In this document: positions 33,319-41,065 of the stretch, piece after piece | How the letters are laid out: each line of letters opens with the position of its first letter | Numbering within the stretch: the first letter of the stretch is position 1 | NCBI GenBank assembly: GCA_036374175.1 | Contig: DASUUH010000094.1 | Span: 1 to 57,442 of the forward strand | Reading direction: 5' to 3' | DNA: 57,442 nucleotides | DNA from: JASLBX01 sp036374175 | GTDB lineage: Bacteria > Actinomycetota > Actinomycetes > Jiangellales > Jiangellaceae | Program-made: the position numbers and the translations under genes | Notes under the pieces: generated by a model | What the model was told of the DNA's origin: nothing | The model's database searches: none | Seen by the model: only the letters and a program-made list of their open reading frames with translations

Positions 33319-34439
33319 CCGAGCACTGGACACCTGACGACGAAGAACGCCTGCGCCGGGCTCTTGCGCAGGAGGCCGCGAAGGTTTACCCGTCTCCTGG
33401 CGGCCTCGAGCGGATCCTGTCTCGCACCAGGCGACCGGCCTGGACGACAGCGTGGCGCAACCCCGCAGTCCTCGGAGTGGCGGCCGCCGCCGCGTCCGCC
33501 GTGGCCGCGATCGGCGTCGGCATGGCGTTGCTCGGCGATTCGGGCGACAACGTGGCCGTGCCGGGCGGCGAGCAGACCACGTCGAGCGCACCGATTACGA
33601 GTGAACCGGTGTCTCCTACGCCGGAGCCGACGGAGGAAGCCACCGAAGAACCGATCACCGCTTCCCCGTTCACGGAGCAGCCGAGCCCACCACCTGTCAC
33701 CCAGGAACCGGAGACGGGATTCACCGGTGCCGTCCCGGTGTACTTCGTCAGCGACACCCGCGCCGGTTACCGGCTGGCCCGCGAGTGGATCCCCGTCGAT
33801 TCGACGCTGAGCGCGATCGAGGCGGCGGTCACCCGCATGATCAGCGAGCCGCCGGTGCCCGGCTACGACACGCTCTGGAACTCGGCGACGAAGGTCCGCT
33901 CGATCGACGTCCGCGACGGCGCTATCAAGGTGGACCTGTCGCTACCCGGCACACCAGTCGTCGGGGACGAAGGCGACCTGGCGATCCAGCAGCTGGTGTA
34001 CACCGCCACGGCGGCCGCCTCGCTGGTCGATCGCGACTACGGGACCCTGCCGGTTCGGATCCTGGTGGACGGCGAGCTGGTGGACAAGCTGGCCGGCATC
34101 GACGTGTCCCGAGTGCTGCGCCGGGATCCGCCACTGGAGGTGCGTCAACTCGTCCAGTTGAACTCCCCCAGCGAGGGCGCGAAGGTGCGCAGCCCCGTTG
34201 CGGTCACCGGTGATGCAGCCGCCTTCGAGGCCAACGTGCCGTGGCAACTGCTCCGGGATGGTGAAGTCATCGATTCTGGACACACCACCACGCTGGAGGG
34301 GCAGCGGTTCAGCGAGTTCTCCTTCGAGCTTGACCTCGAACCGGGTGAATACACCGTCGTGATCAGCGAGGACGACCCATCCGACGGCGAAGGCGGCGAG
34401 CCGATGACGGACGAACGCACCTTCACCGTCGTGGAGTAA
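33315..34439 (+). CDS. Sigma-linked membrane protein with GerMN and Gmad2 domains
   Basis: 374 aa. A cytoplasmic N-terminus (MTEHWTPDDEERLRRALAQEA, 1-48) leads to one membrane helix at about 52-74, then a Pro/Thr/Glu-rich linker (about 85-135). A GerMN domain (about 140-265: VPVYFVSDTRAGYRLAREWIPV) and a C-terminal Gmad2 immunoglobulin-like domain (about 280-372: LNSPSEGAKVRSPVAVTG) follow outside the cell. Coupled to the sigma gene, it is the likely membrane sensor or anti-sigma partner, although it lacks a zinc-binding ZAS motif. It ends one base from the convergent rsmE stop. Confidence 0.85.
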   Translation: MTEHWTPDDEERLRRALAQEAAKVYPSPGGLERILSRTRRPAWTTAWRNPAVLGVAAAAASAVAAIGVGMALLGDSGDNVAVPGGEQTTSSAPITSEPVSPTPEPTEEATEEPITASPFTEQPSPPPVTQEPETGFTGAVPVYFVSDTRAGYRLAREWIPVDSTLSAIEAAVTRMISEPPVPGYDTLWNSATKVRSIDVRDGAIKVDLSLPGTPVVGDEGDLAIQQLVYTATAAASLVDRDYGTLPVRILVDGELVDKLAGIDVSRVLRRDPPLEVRQLVQLNSPSEGAKVRSPVAVTGDAAAFEANVPWQLLRDGEVIDSGHTTTLEGQRFSEFSFELDLEPGEYTVVISEDDPSDGEGGEPMTDERTFTVVE

Positions 34440-34440
34440 C

Positions 34441-35178
34441 TCAGCTCCAGCGGGCCGTGCGGGACAGTAGAACGCCGGCCGCAACGGCACCGGCCGTCGA
34501 CGTGCGCAAGACGGTAGGCCCGAACCGCACGGCCACCGCCCCCACGGCGCTGAACGTGTCGATCTCGTCGTCGGTGATCCCGCCTTCGGGCCCGACGACC
34601 AGCACGAGGTCGCCGGCCGGCGGCGGGGCCAGCTCGCCGACGCCCCCACCGGCCCCTTCGTGCAGGATCAGCGGCATCGCCGCCGGGCGGATCAGCTCCA
34701 CGACGCCCGCCGTTGTCGCCAACTCTGTGACGTCGGGAAACCAAGCCCGGCGCGACTGTTTGGCCGCCTCACGCGCCGTCGAGCGCCAGCGCCGCAGTGC
34801 CTTCGCGCCGCGCTCGCCCTTCCACTGCGTGATGCACCGGCTCGCCGCCCACGGCACTATCGTGTCGACACCGACCTCGGTCATCAGCTCGACCGCGAGC
34901 TCCCCGCGATCACCCTTGGGCAGAGCCTGAACGACGGTCACTCGCGGCACCGGCGGCGGGACGTCCAAACGCGACCGCACCTCACACCGCAACCCGCCCT
35001 TTCCGGCGTCGGATACCACACATCGGGCGAGGTGACCCGCGCCGTCGGTGAGCTCGATAAGTTCACCGATCCGAATCCGCCGGACAACAGCCGCGTGGTG
35101 GCCTTCGTCGCCGTCAAGCTCCACCACGTCGCCGGCGCGGAGCCGCTCACCGTCCACCCAGAACACCGGCAGGCTCAT
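34441..35178 (-). CDS. rsmE: 16S rRNA (uracil-1498-N3)-methyltransferase
   Basis: 245 aa SPOUT-class methyltransferase. It begins MSLPVFWVDGERLRAGDVVELDGDEGHHAAVVRRIRIGE (PUA-like N-terminus), with VTVVQALPKGDRGELAVELMTEVGVDTIVPW in parts. The C-terminal knot is seen in LVLVVGPEGGITDDEIDTF and VRFGPTVLRTSTAGAVAAGVLL, which binds S-adenosylmethionine. It lies downstream of dnaJ, the usual actinobacterial arrangement, but is separated from it by a perfect 24-bp-arm palindrome. Confidence 0.95.
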   Translation of the reverse strand: MSLPVFWVDGERLRAGDVVELDGDEGHHAAVVRRIRIGELIELTDGAGHLARCVVSDAGKGGLRCEVRSRLDVPPPVPRVTVVQALPKGDRGELAVELMTEVGVDTIVPWAASRCITQWKGERGAKALRRWRSTAREAAKQSRRAWFPDVTELATTAGVVELIRPAAMPLILHEGAGGGVGELAPPPAGDLVLVVGPEGGITDDEIDTFSAVGAVAVRFGPTVLRTSTAGAVAAGVLLSRTARWS

Positions 35179-35206
35179 CGCACCTCACCACCACCCGTTC
35201 CCCCTA

Positions 35207-35268
35207 CGTTGATCATGGGCGAATCGTGGTACCGGGGGCGAGACACCACGATTCGCCCATGATCAACG
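35207..35268. repeat. Perfect palindrome with 24-bp arms between rsmE and dnaJ
   Basis: Arms 35207-35230 and 35245-35268 are exact reverse complements over 24 bp, each carrying TTGATCATGGGCGAATCGTG or its complement, with a 14-base loop rich in G. It fills most of the gap between the dnaJ stop and the rsmE start. It could end dnaJ transcripts but has no T-run. It shares its TGATCA boundary with the palindromes at 32.6, 40.9 and 52.0 kb but not their core sequence. Confidence 0.92.
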
Positions 35269-35283
35269 CGGCGGGTGGATGCA

Positions 35284-36411
35284 CTACTTCAAGGCGTCGC
35301 GAATGCGGGAGAAGAAGTTGCCGTCCTTCGCCGCCACGGCGCCGAGCGGGCCTTCTTCGCCGCGCAGTGCAGCGAGCTCGCGCATCAGCTGCTCCTGCCG
35401 GCCGTCCAGCTTGGTCGGGGTGCGCACGTCGAGGTGCACGATCAGATCGCCGCGGCCGGTCCCGCGCAGTTTGGGGACGCCGCGCGCGACCCGCTTGATG
35501 GTCTCCCCGGGCTGTGCGCCGGGGCGCACTTCCAGGCTCTCGGTGCCATCGAGCGTCTCGAGCTCGACCGACGTGCCGAGTGCGGCGGCGACCATCGGAA
35601 TGGCCACCGTGCAGTGCAGGTCGTCACCCTGGCGGCTGAAGACCGGATGCGGGCGCACCAGGAGCTCGACGTACAGGTCACCGGGCGGACCGCCGCCGGG
35701 GCCGATCTCGCCCTCGCCGGACAACTGGATGCGCGTGCCGGAGTCGACCCCTGCCGGGATCTTGATGGTCAGCGACCTGCGGGTGCGCACCCGCCCGTCG
35801 CCGGAGCACTCACCGCATGGCCGCGGGTTGATCGTCCCGAATCCCTGGCACTGCGGGCATGGCCGGGTGGTCATCACCTGGCCGAGGAACGACCGCTGCA
35901 CCTGGCTGACCTCGCCCTGACCACCACACGTCGGGCAGGTGACGAGGCTGGCGCCGGGCGAGGTCCCGGATCCGTGGCACGCCGAGCACACGACCGCGGT
36001 GTCGACCTGAAGTTGCTTGGCCGCACCGAACACGGCGTCGGACAGCTCGACCTCCAGCCGGACCAGGGCGTCCTGCCCCCGCCGCACCCGGCTGCGGGGC
36101 CCGCGAGCCCCGGCGCCGCCGAAGAACGCGTCCATGATGTCGGTGAACGAGAACCCGGCCCCGAAGCCACCACCGGCGCCGCCGCCGGTCGCGAGCGGGT
36201 CGCCGCCGAGGTCGTAGATCTCCCGCTTCCTGGGATCGATCAGCACCTCGTAGGCGTTGGTGACCTCTTTGAACCGCTCCTGGGTGTCGAGGTCCGGGTT
36301 GACGTCCGGATGCAACTGGCGGGCCAGCCGGCGGTACGCCTTTTTGATCTCGTCGCTGGTCGCGTCCTTACGCACGCCGAGGACGTCGTAGTAGTTCGTC
36401 GTGGAGGGCAC
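35284..36411 (-). CDS. dnaJ: Chaperone DnaJ
   Basis: 375 aa Hsp40 co-chaperone. The J domain (residues 4-70) has YYDVLGVRKDATSDEIKKAYRRLARQLHPDVNPD, including the HPD motif. A Gly-rich linker (GGGAGGGFGAGFSF) and the zinc-binding domain with four CxxCxGxG-type repeats follow (CSACHGSG, CPTCGGQG, CPQCQGFG, CGECSGDG), then the C-terminal client-binding domain. The gene follows hrcA by nine bases and is therefore under the CIRCE operator, the usual arrangement of the second actinobacterial DnaJ (DnaJ2). Confidence 0.97.
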   Translation of the reverse strand: MPSTTNYYDVLGVRKDATSDEIKKAYRRLARQLHPDVNPDLDTQERFKEVTNAYEVLIDPRKREIYDLGGDPLATGGGAGGGFGAGFSFTDIMDAFFGGAGARGPRSRVRRGQDALVRLEVELSDAVFGAAKQLQVDTAVVCSACHGSGTSPGASLVTCPTCGGQGEVSQVQRSFLGQVMTTRPCPQCQGFGTINPRPCGECSGDGRVRTRRSLTIKIPAGVDSGTRIQLSGEGEIGPGGGPPGDLYVELLVRPHPVFSRQGDDLHCTVAIPMVAAALGTSVELETLDGTESLEVRPGAQPGETIKRVARGVPKLRGTGRGDLIVHLDVRTPTKLDGRQEQLMRELAALRGEEGPLGAVAAKDGNFFSRIRDALK

Positions 36412-36420
36412 TCAGGCTTC

Positions 36421-37443
36421 CTAGCTGTTGGCCGCGAGAATCTGGCTGACGTATCGCGCAACGGCTCCCACCGACGCGATTGTTCCGGGATAGTCCATCC
36501 GGGTTGGTCCCACGACCCCGAGCGTAGCCAGTGCGCGATCGCCGGGACCGTACCCGGTCGTGACGACGGACGCGGCCGACAGCTGGCCTGGGTTCTCGTG
36601 ACCGATCCGGACGGTCAGCGTGGAGGGGCTGGTCGCCTCGCCGAGCAACTTCAGCAGGACAACCTGCTCCTCGAGAGCTTCGAGCAGCGGGGCGAGTGCG
36701 GCGTCGAACTCGTGGCCGAACCGGGTGATGTTGGCGGTACCGGCGACTGCGATGCGCTCCTCGCGCCGCTCGACGAGCGAATCGAGCAGCGTTGCAACGA
36801 TGGCCGAGACGGTCACGCGGTCTTCGTGCTCGAACGCTGTGGGCAGCGACTCGACCGCGGCGCCCACCGCGCTGAACTCCAAGCCCTGCACGGCCCCGCT
36901 GATGCGGGCGCGCAGGTCGGCGACCAGTTGCTCGTCGACGTCGGAGGGCAGCTCGACGATCCGCTGCTCCACTCGCCCGGCATCGGTGATCATCACGAGC
37001 AGGATCCGGGCGGGCGACAGCGGAACCAACTCGACGTGGCGGATCGTCGACCGCGACAGGGACGGGTACTGCACGACTGCCACCTGGCGAGTGAGCTGAG
37101 CAAGGAGCCGAACCGTCCGAGCGACAACATCGTCGAGGTCGACGGCACCGTCCAAGAAGCTGTGGATGGCCCGCCGCTCGGCCGGCGAGAGCGGCTTGAT
37201 GGTCGAGAGCCGGTCGACGAACAGCCGGTACCCCTTGTCGGTGGGTACCCGGCCGGCGCTGGTGTGCGGCTGCGCGATAAGGCCTTCCTCCTCGAGGATG
37301 GCCATGTCGTTACGGATGGTCGCCGGGGACACTCCCAGTTGATGGCGATCGGCGAGCGCCTTGGAACCCACCGGCTCCTGGGTGGACACGTAGTCCTCGA
37401 CGATGGCGCGCAGGACTTCTAGCTTGCGGTCGTCGAGAGACAT
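36421..37443 (-). CDS. hrcA: Heat-inducible transcription repressor HrcA
   Basis: 340 aa repressor of class I heat-shock genes. The winged helix at the N-terminus is LDDRKLEVLRAIVEDYVSTQEPVGSKALADRHQLGVSPATIRNDMAILEEEGLIAQPHTSAGRVPTDKGYR (in parts), with the typical ATIRNDM recognition helix. The rest is the GAF-like dimer domain. ATG 37443 is chosen because GGAGGTGG lies at normal spacing just after the CIRCE element. HrcA represses its own operon with dnaJ. Confidence 0.97.
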   Translation of the reverse strand: MSLDDRKLEVLRAIVEDYVSTQEPVGSKALADRHQLGVSPATIRNDMAILEEEGLIAQPHTSAGRVPTDKGYRLFVDRLSTIKPLSPAERRAIHSFLDGAVDLDDVVARTVRLLAQLTRQVAVVQYPSLSRSTIRHVELVPLSPARILLVMITDAGRVEQRIVELPSDVDEQLVADLRARISGAVQGLEFSAVGAAVESLPTAFEHEDRVTVSAIVATLLDSLVERREERIAVAGTANITRFGHEFDAALAPLLEALEEQVVLLKLLGEATSPSTLTVRIGHENPGQLSAASVVTTGYGPGDRALATLGVVGPTRMDYPGTIASVGAVARYVSQILAANS

Positions 37444-37460
37444 CGGGTGGCCACCTCCTC

Positions 37461-37485
37461 TGGCACTCGGCATCTTCGAGTGCCA
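37461..37485. promoter_or_regulatory. CIRCE operator of hrcA-dnaJ
   Basis: TGGCACTC-N9-GAGTGCCA is the conserved CIRCE inverted repeat (consensus TTAGCACTC-N9-GAGTGCTAA, with the GC-rich actinobacterial form). It lies directly upstream of the hrcA ribosome binding site. HrcA binding here gives autoregulated heat-shock control. Confidence 0.92.
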
Positions 37486-37553
37486 ATTCTACGGTGTGTG
37501 GTCTGACGATGCCATTTCCGGGCGCCGAGAGCCATACCCGTGCCGCGTTCGTG

Positions 37554-37880
37554 TTACGTGGGCAAGCTCAGCTCCCGAGGCGCGTCAAGAACGACGGTGT
37601 GATAGTCCTGGATCACCGACAAGATCGCTTCACGAGGTCCCTCACGCCAGGCCCGGCTGCCATAGAACTGGTTCTCCTGCCGCTCCCTGTCCTCCAGTGA
37701 CGCGAACGCGCGAATGAGGTAGGCGTCGCGACGACCCTCGTCGGATGCAAGCGATAAGCCGAAGGCGACGACGCGGGTCCCCATGTCCGCCAACAGCGGC
37801 AACGCCTGGTCGCGGAAAAGGCGGGTGAACTCCGCGTCACTTCCAGGCGTGAGGCGGTAGGTACGAACTTCCAGAATCAC
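37554..37880 (-). CDS. NIPSNAP family protein
   Basis: 108 aa, alpha-beta ferredoxin-like dimeric barrel related to ABM proteins. Typical start VILEVRTYRLTPGSDAEFTRLFRDQALPLLADMGTRVVAFG in parts, then YLIRAFASLEDRERQENQFYGSRAWREGPREAIL, the NIPSNAP signature with the bulky FYGS-W motif. Function is unknown. GTG 37880 is supported by GGGAGG eight bases upstream. It stands alone between hrcA and a transporter pseudogene. Confidence 0.85.
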   Translation of the reverse strand: MILEVRTYRLTPGSDAEFTRLFRDQALPLLADMGTRVVAFGLSLASDEGRRDAYLIRAFASLEDRERQENQFYGSRAWREGPREAILSVIQDYHTVVLDAPRELSLPT

Positions 37881-38065
37881 CGACAACCTCCCTGGCAAAC
37901 GGCGCTGCGATGAGAACCGATCTTGCACCGATGCGACCCTACTCGGCAACCGCCGTTGGACATTGCTCCGAGCCGTGGAACCCAGCCGATCGAGCAGTTC
38001 GGCCGGTTCGCTAAGCTGCCGCACCGCGGGCGTTGGAGATGCGCACTCCTGCTGTTGGGAACCAT

Positions 38066-38115
38066 GATCAAGGTGGAGTCCGGTCTGGCTTCCCCGCCCG
38101 AACTCCACAACGATC
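38066..38115. repeat. Imperfect palindrome (possible decayed TGATCA element)
   Basis: GTGGAGT (38073-38079) / ACTCCAC (38102-38108) is a perfect 7-bp inverted pair flanked on both sides by GATC after a three-base mismatch, with a 22-base loop. TGATCA begins the left side (38065-38070). It sits upstream of the NIPSNAP gene and downstream of the MMPL remnant, and resembles a degraded member of the palindrome group. Confidence 0.35.
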
Positions 38116-38144
38116 GCGGCCTACCCAAGGAGTCCGGCGGTCAC

Positions 38145-38637
38145 CTAGGCCTTGCGCACCTGGACCGCCAGCGCGGCTTCGGTGGTGGGTTCGGCGCGGT
38201 CGAGCCGGGCGTGCACGCGACGCAGCGGACGTGGCAGCCACCAGTTGCGTGACCCGAGCAGTGTCATGGTCGCCGGAACCAGGAGCATTCGCACGATGGC
38301 CGCATCCAGCGTTATCGCCAGCACAAGTCCGAGCCCGACCGCCTTGATCGGTGCGAATCCGCCCAGGATGAACCTGGCGAAGACCACGCCGATGACCAGT
38401 GCCGCCGTGGTCACGATGCCGCCGGTGCGCTGTAGTCCCTCGGCGACCGAGTCACGCGGTCCGGCGTCGGCCAGCCACCGCTCCCGGATCCGTGAGAGCA
38501 AGAACACCTCGTAGTCCACGGACAGCCCGAAGGCGATCGCGCCGATGAGCAGCGGAACGGAGAAGTTCAACTACCACTGGCGGCACGCCGCGCACCTTCG
38601 CGGTTAACCGCCGCCCGTAGGCTGCGAGGGTCGACAT
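38145..38637 (-). pseudogene. MMPL/RND transporter remnant with large internal deletion
   Basis: Reading leftwards, ATG 38637 follows GGAG and gives about 22 residues (MSTLAAYGRRLTAKVRGVPP) that look like the N-terminus of an MMPL-type membrane transporter. The frame then meets, with a frame change near 38570, the last 140 residues of such a transporter: FSVPLLIGAIAFGLSVDYEVFLLSRIRERW, GIVTTAALVIGVVFARFILGGF and GLVLAITLDAAIVRMLLVPATMTLLG, that is, the final four membrane helices. About 500 or more residues are missing between the two parts, so the gene has lost its core by deletion. MMPL proteins export lipids or toxic compounds; this remnant cannot be functional as such. Confidence 0.8.
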
Positions 38638-38756
38638 GTGATCTTCTCCAGCCAGTTGAGAATGCTGACGACCAGTATCGGTGCATAGAGTGGCGGCGTC
38701 CTCACTCGTAAGAGCGAGCCAGGTGTGGCGAGGTCCGATGGGCGAGGTCTGCCGCC

Positions 38757-39647
38757 GTGTCGTTACCCGTGCCTGCTTCGGCTGGCGGTTACCGTCTCTG
38801 GGTGTCTTACGCCGACCGTTATGGCCGCGACGTGCTCGCCAGGCCGCACCGCCCGCCCCGCGGCCGGACCACCGAACACCCCATCGAGCTGGGCCTGGTC
38901 GTCGAGGACGCCCAATCCGGCTTCTGCGGTGCCGTCGTCGACTTTGACAAGCACGTCGTCACGCTAGAGGACCGGCACGGGCGGCGGCGTGGCTTTCCGC
39001 TCGGCGCCGGCTTTCAGCTGGACGGACGCCCCGTGAAGCTGGTGCGGCCACGGGCGTCCGGCCAAGCCTTGATGCGGCCGGCGCGCACGGCGTCGGGTTC
39101 GATCGCCGTCACGGGCCGGCGCCCCCGGGTGGCCCGGGCCAGCCGTATCTACGTCGAAGGCAAGCATGATGCCGAACTCGTGGAGCAGGTGTGGGGCGAC
39201 GACCTGCGCGTCGAAGGTGTCGTGGTCGAGGAACTGGGTGGTGCGGACGACCTGCTGGCGATCGTCCGAGACTTCTCGCCCGGGCCGGGACGGCGGCTGG
39301 GCGTACTGCTCGACCACCTGGTGCCGGGATCGAAGGAGAGCCGGATCGCCGCGGAGGTCGTCCGGGCCGCGGGCAAGGAGCATGTGCTGGTACTCGGCCA
39401 CCCTTACGTCGACGTCTGGCAGGCCGTCCGCCCGTCGGTGCTCGGCATGGACGCCTGGCCGGACGTCCCGAAGGGGCAGTCCTGGAAGGAAGGAGTGCTG
39501 CGAGCCGCCGGCTGGCCACTCGATACCGCGGCGGCCTGGCGGCGAATTCTGGGCGCGGTGAGCACCTACGCGGATCTCGAGCCGGCGTTGCTCGGCCGGG
39601 TCGAGGAGCTGATCGACTTCGTGACAGCGCCGGTGGCAGCCGGCTAG
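38757..39647 (+). CDS. DUF3097 family protein
   Basis: 296 aa protein of a family largely confined to actinobacteria and without a known function. The conserved start YADRYGRDVLARPHRPPRGRTTEHPIELGLVVED in parts is present, then FPLGAGFQLDGRPVKLVRP. The central block is RIYVEGKHDAELVEQVWGDDLRVEGVVVEELGGADDL, a Toprim-like pattern with acidic residues (EGKHD and, later, GVLLDHLVPGSKE). The start GTG 38757 is uncertain; GTG 38802 just before SYADRYG is equally possible. Its TAG interlocks with the hemW stop (CTAG 39644-39647). Confidence 0.85.
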   Translation: MSLPVPASAGGYRLWVSYADRYGRDVLARPHRPPRGRTTEHPIELGLVVEDAQSGFCGAVVDFDKHVVTLEDRHGRRRGFPLGAGFQLDGRPVKLVRPRASGQALMRPARTASGSIAVTGRRPRVARASRIYVEGKHDAELVEQVWGDDLRVEGVVVEELGGADDLLAIVRDFSPGPGRRLGVLLDHLVPGSKESRIAAEVVRAAGKEHVLVLGHPYVDVWQAVRPSVLGMDAWPDVPKGQSWKEGVLRAAGWPLDTAAAWRRILGAVSTYADLEPALLGRVEELIDFVTAPVAAG

Positions 39648-40870
39648 GCGAGAAGGCGGTGCACGACGCCGTCGGCGAGCAGGCGGCCGCGGCGGGTGAG
39701 TACGAGCCGTCCCTCGGCGTAGCGGTCGGCTTCAATGAGCCCGTCATCGCGCAACTCGCCGGCTGCGGCGCGCCCGGCGTCGTCGAGGATCGCGGCTTCC
39801 AACCCGTCCGCGAGGCGGATCTCCAGTAACACCCGCTCGACCCGGCGAGTCTCGGCGTCGAGCACCTCGCGGGCGTGCGCCGGGCTCTGACCGGACGAGA
39901 GCCGCGCCGCCCAAGCGGCCGGGTGCTTGACGTTCCACCACCGCGTGCCACCGACATGACTGTGCGCACCCGGCCCGACGCCCCACCAGTGCCCGCCGGT
40001 CCAGTACAGCTCGTTGTGCCGGCACCGGGCCTGTTCTGAGGTCGCCCAGTTGGAGACTTCGTACCAGCTGAAGCCGGCCGCCGTTAAGGTGTCGTCGGCC
40101 AGTTCGTACTTGTCCGCGAGGTCGTCATCGTCCGGTGCCGGGAGTTCGCCGCGGCGAATTTGCGCCGCCAGCCGGGTGCCCTCTTCGACGATCAGGGCGT
40201 AGGCGCTCACGTGATCCGGCCCGGCTTCGATAGCGGCGGCGACGCTGGCCCGCCAGTCGTCCAGGCTTTCCCCCGGCGTGCCGTAGATCAGGTCGAGATT
40301 GACGTGCTTGAAACCCGCCTGCCGCGCCTCGGCTGCGGCCTCGGCCGGACGTCCAGGGCTATGCACCCGGTCGAGAAGCGCCAGCACATGCGGGCGGACG
40401 CTCTGCATACCAAGTGACACGCGGGTGAATCCGGCGTCGAGCAGCCCGTCGAACCATGCCGGCCCCGCGGATTCGGGGTTCGCTTCCGTGGTGATCTCCA
40501 CGTCCGGCGCAAGCCCGAACTCGGTGCTGATGGCCTCGATCACGCGGCCAAGGTCGGCGGACGGCAGGAGGCTCGGCGTCCCGCCACCGACGAAGATCGT
40601 CGAAACGGGGACGTCCTTGGCGCCGAGCACGCGGCGAGCCAGCCGGAGCTCGGCGATGGCGCCCTCCGCCCAGGACGTGCGGGACGCACCCGGGTCAGAA
40701 CCCAGCTCGTCGGCGGTGTAGGTGTTGAAGTCGCAGTACCCGCACCGGGTCGTGCAGAACGGCACGTGCAGGTAGACGCCGAACGGCCGGGTAACGAACT
40801 CGGCCAGGGCAGCCGGTGGCAGCGCGCCGTCATCCGGTGCTGGCGCGCCGTCGGGCAAGGTGGAGGGCAC
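39644..40870 (-). CDS. hemW: Radical SAM heme chaperone HemW
   Basis: 408 aa radical SAM protein formerly called oxygen-independent coproporphyrinogen oxidase. The cluster motif is VPFCTTRCGYCDFNTY (CxxxCxxC). SAM-binding FVGGGTPSLLPSADL and the family's LIYGTPGESLDDWRASV follow. The HemW-specific HNELYWTGGHWWGVGPGAHSHVGGTRWWN region (in parts) is also present, typical of HemW rather than true HemN. It delivers heme to respiratory enzymes. It is part of the lepA-hemW-hrcA-dnaJ order, here interrupted by an acyl-CoA ligase. Confidence 0.95.
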   Translation of the reverse strand: MPSTLPDGAPAPDDGALPPAALAEFVTRPFGVYLHVPFCTTRCGYCDFNTYTADELGSDPGASRTSWAEGAIAELRLARRVLGAKDVPVSTIFVGGGTPSLLPSADLGRVIEAISTEFGLAPDVEITTEANPESAGPAWFDGLLDAGFTRVSLGMQSVRPHVLALLDRVHSPGRPAEAAAEARQAGFKHVNLDLIYGTPGESLDDWRASVAAAIEAGPDHVSAYALIVEEGTRLAAQIRRGELPAPDDDDLADKYELADDTLTAAGFSWYEVSNWATSEQARCRHNELYWTGGHWWGVGPGAHSHVGGTRWWNVKHPAAWAARLSSGQSPAHAREVLDAETRRVERVLLEIRLADGLEAAILDDAGRAAAGELRDDGLIEADRYAEGRLVLTRRGRLLADGVVHRLLA

Positions 40871-40909
40871 ACGTCATTGTGCCCCAGCTCGGGCGCCCAC
40901 CCGATGGGT

Positions 40910-41065
40910 CCCGGTTGATCACGTTCAGCATGCGTATGGGTGCCGTACCACCCGCACGCGCATGGTACGGCACCGATTGATCACGTTCAGCAGGTTTCTC
41001 GGCGCCCCAACAGGCGCACGCGCATGGTACGGCAGGGCTGCGCCTGCTGAACGTGATCAACCGGG
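40910..41065. repeat. Tandem 62-bp units closed by an inverted unit, between hemW and acyl-CoA ligase
   Basis: Unit 1 (40915-40976) and unit 2 (40977-41038) both begin TTGATCACGTTCAGCA and both contain GCACGCGCATGGTACGGCA at offset 39. The cluster ends with the reverse complement TGCTGAACGTGATCAA (41045-41060). Perfect inverted pairs are 40910-40930 / 41045-41065 (21 bp), 40977-40994 / 41043-41060 (18 bp) and 40939-40950 / 40963-40974 (12 bp). The outer arm ends one base before the acyl-CoA ligase stop codon. It is non-coding. Confidence 0.92.

Noticed and set aside
35207..35268. Ordinary rho-independent terminator for dnaJ
   Set aside because: There is no T-run on either side, the arms are unusually long and exact, and similar elements occur where no gene ends. 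Termination is possible but not the best single explanation.
35275..37422. Open frame of 715 codons on the plus strand opposite dnaJ and hrcA
   Set aside because: It mirrors the two genes and has no recognisable domain. Long antisense frames are common in GC-rich coding DNA because stop codons are scarce, and it lies under two clear family members.
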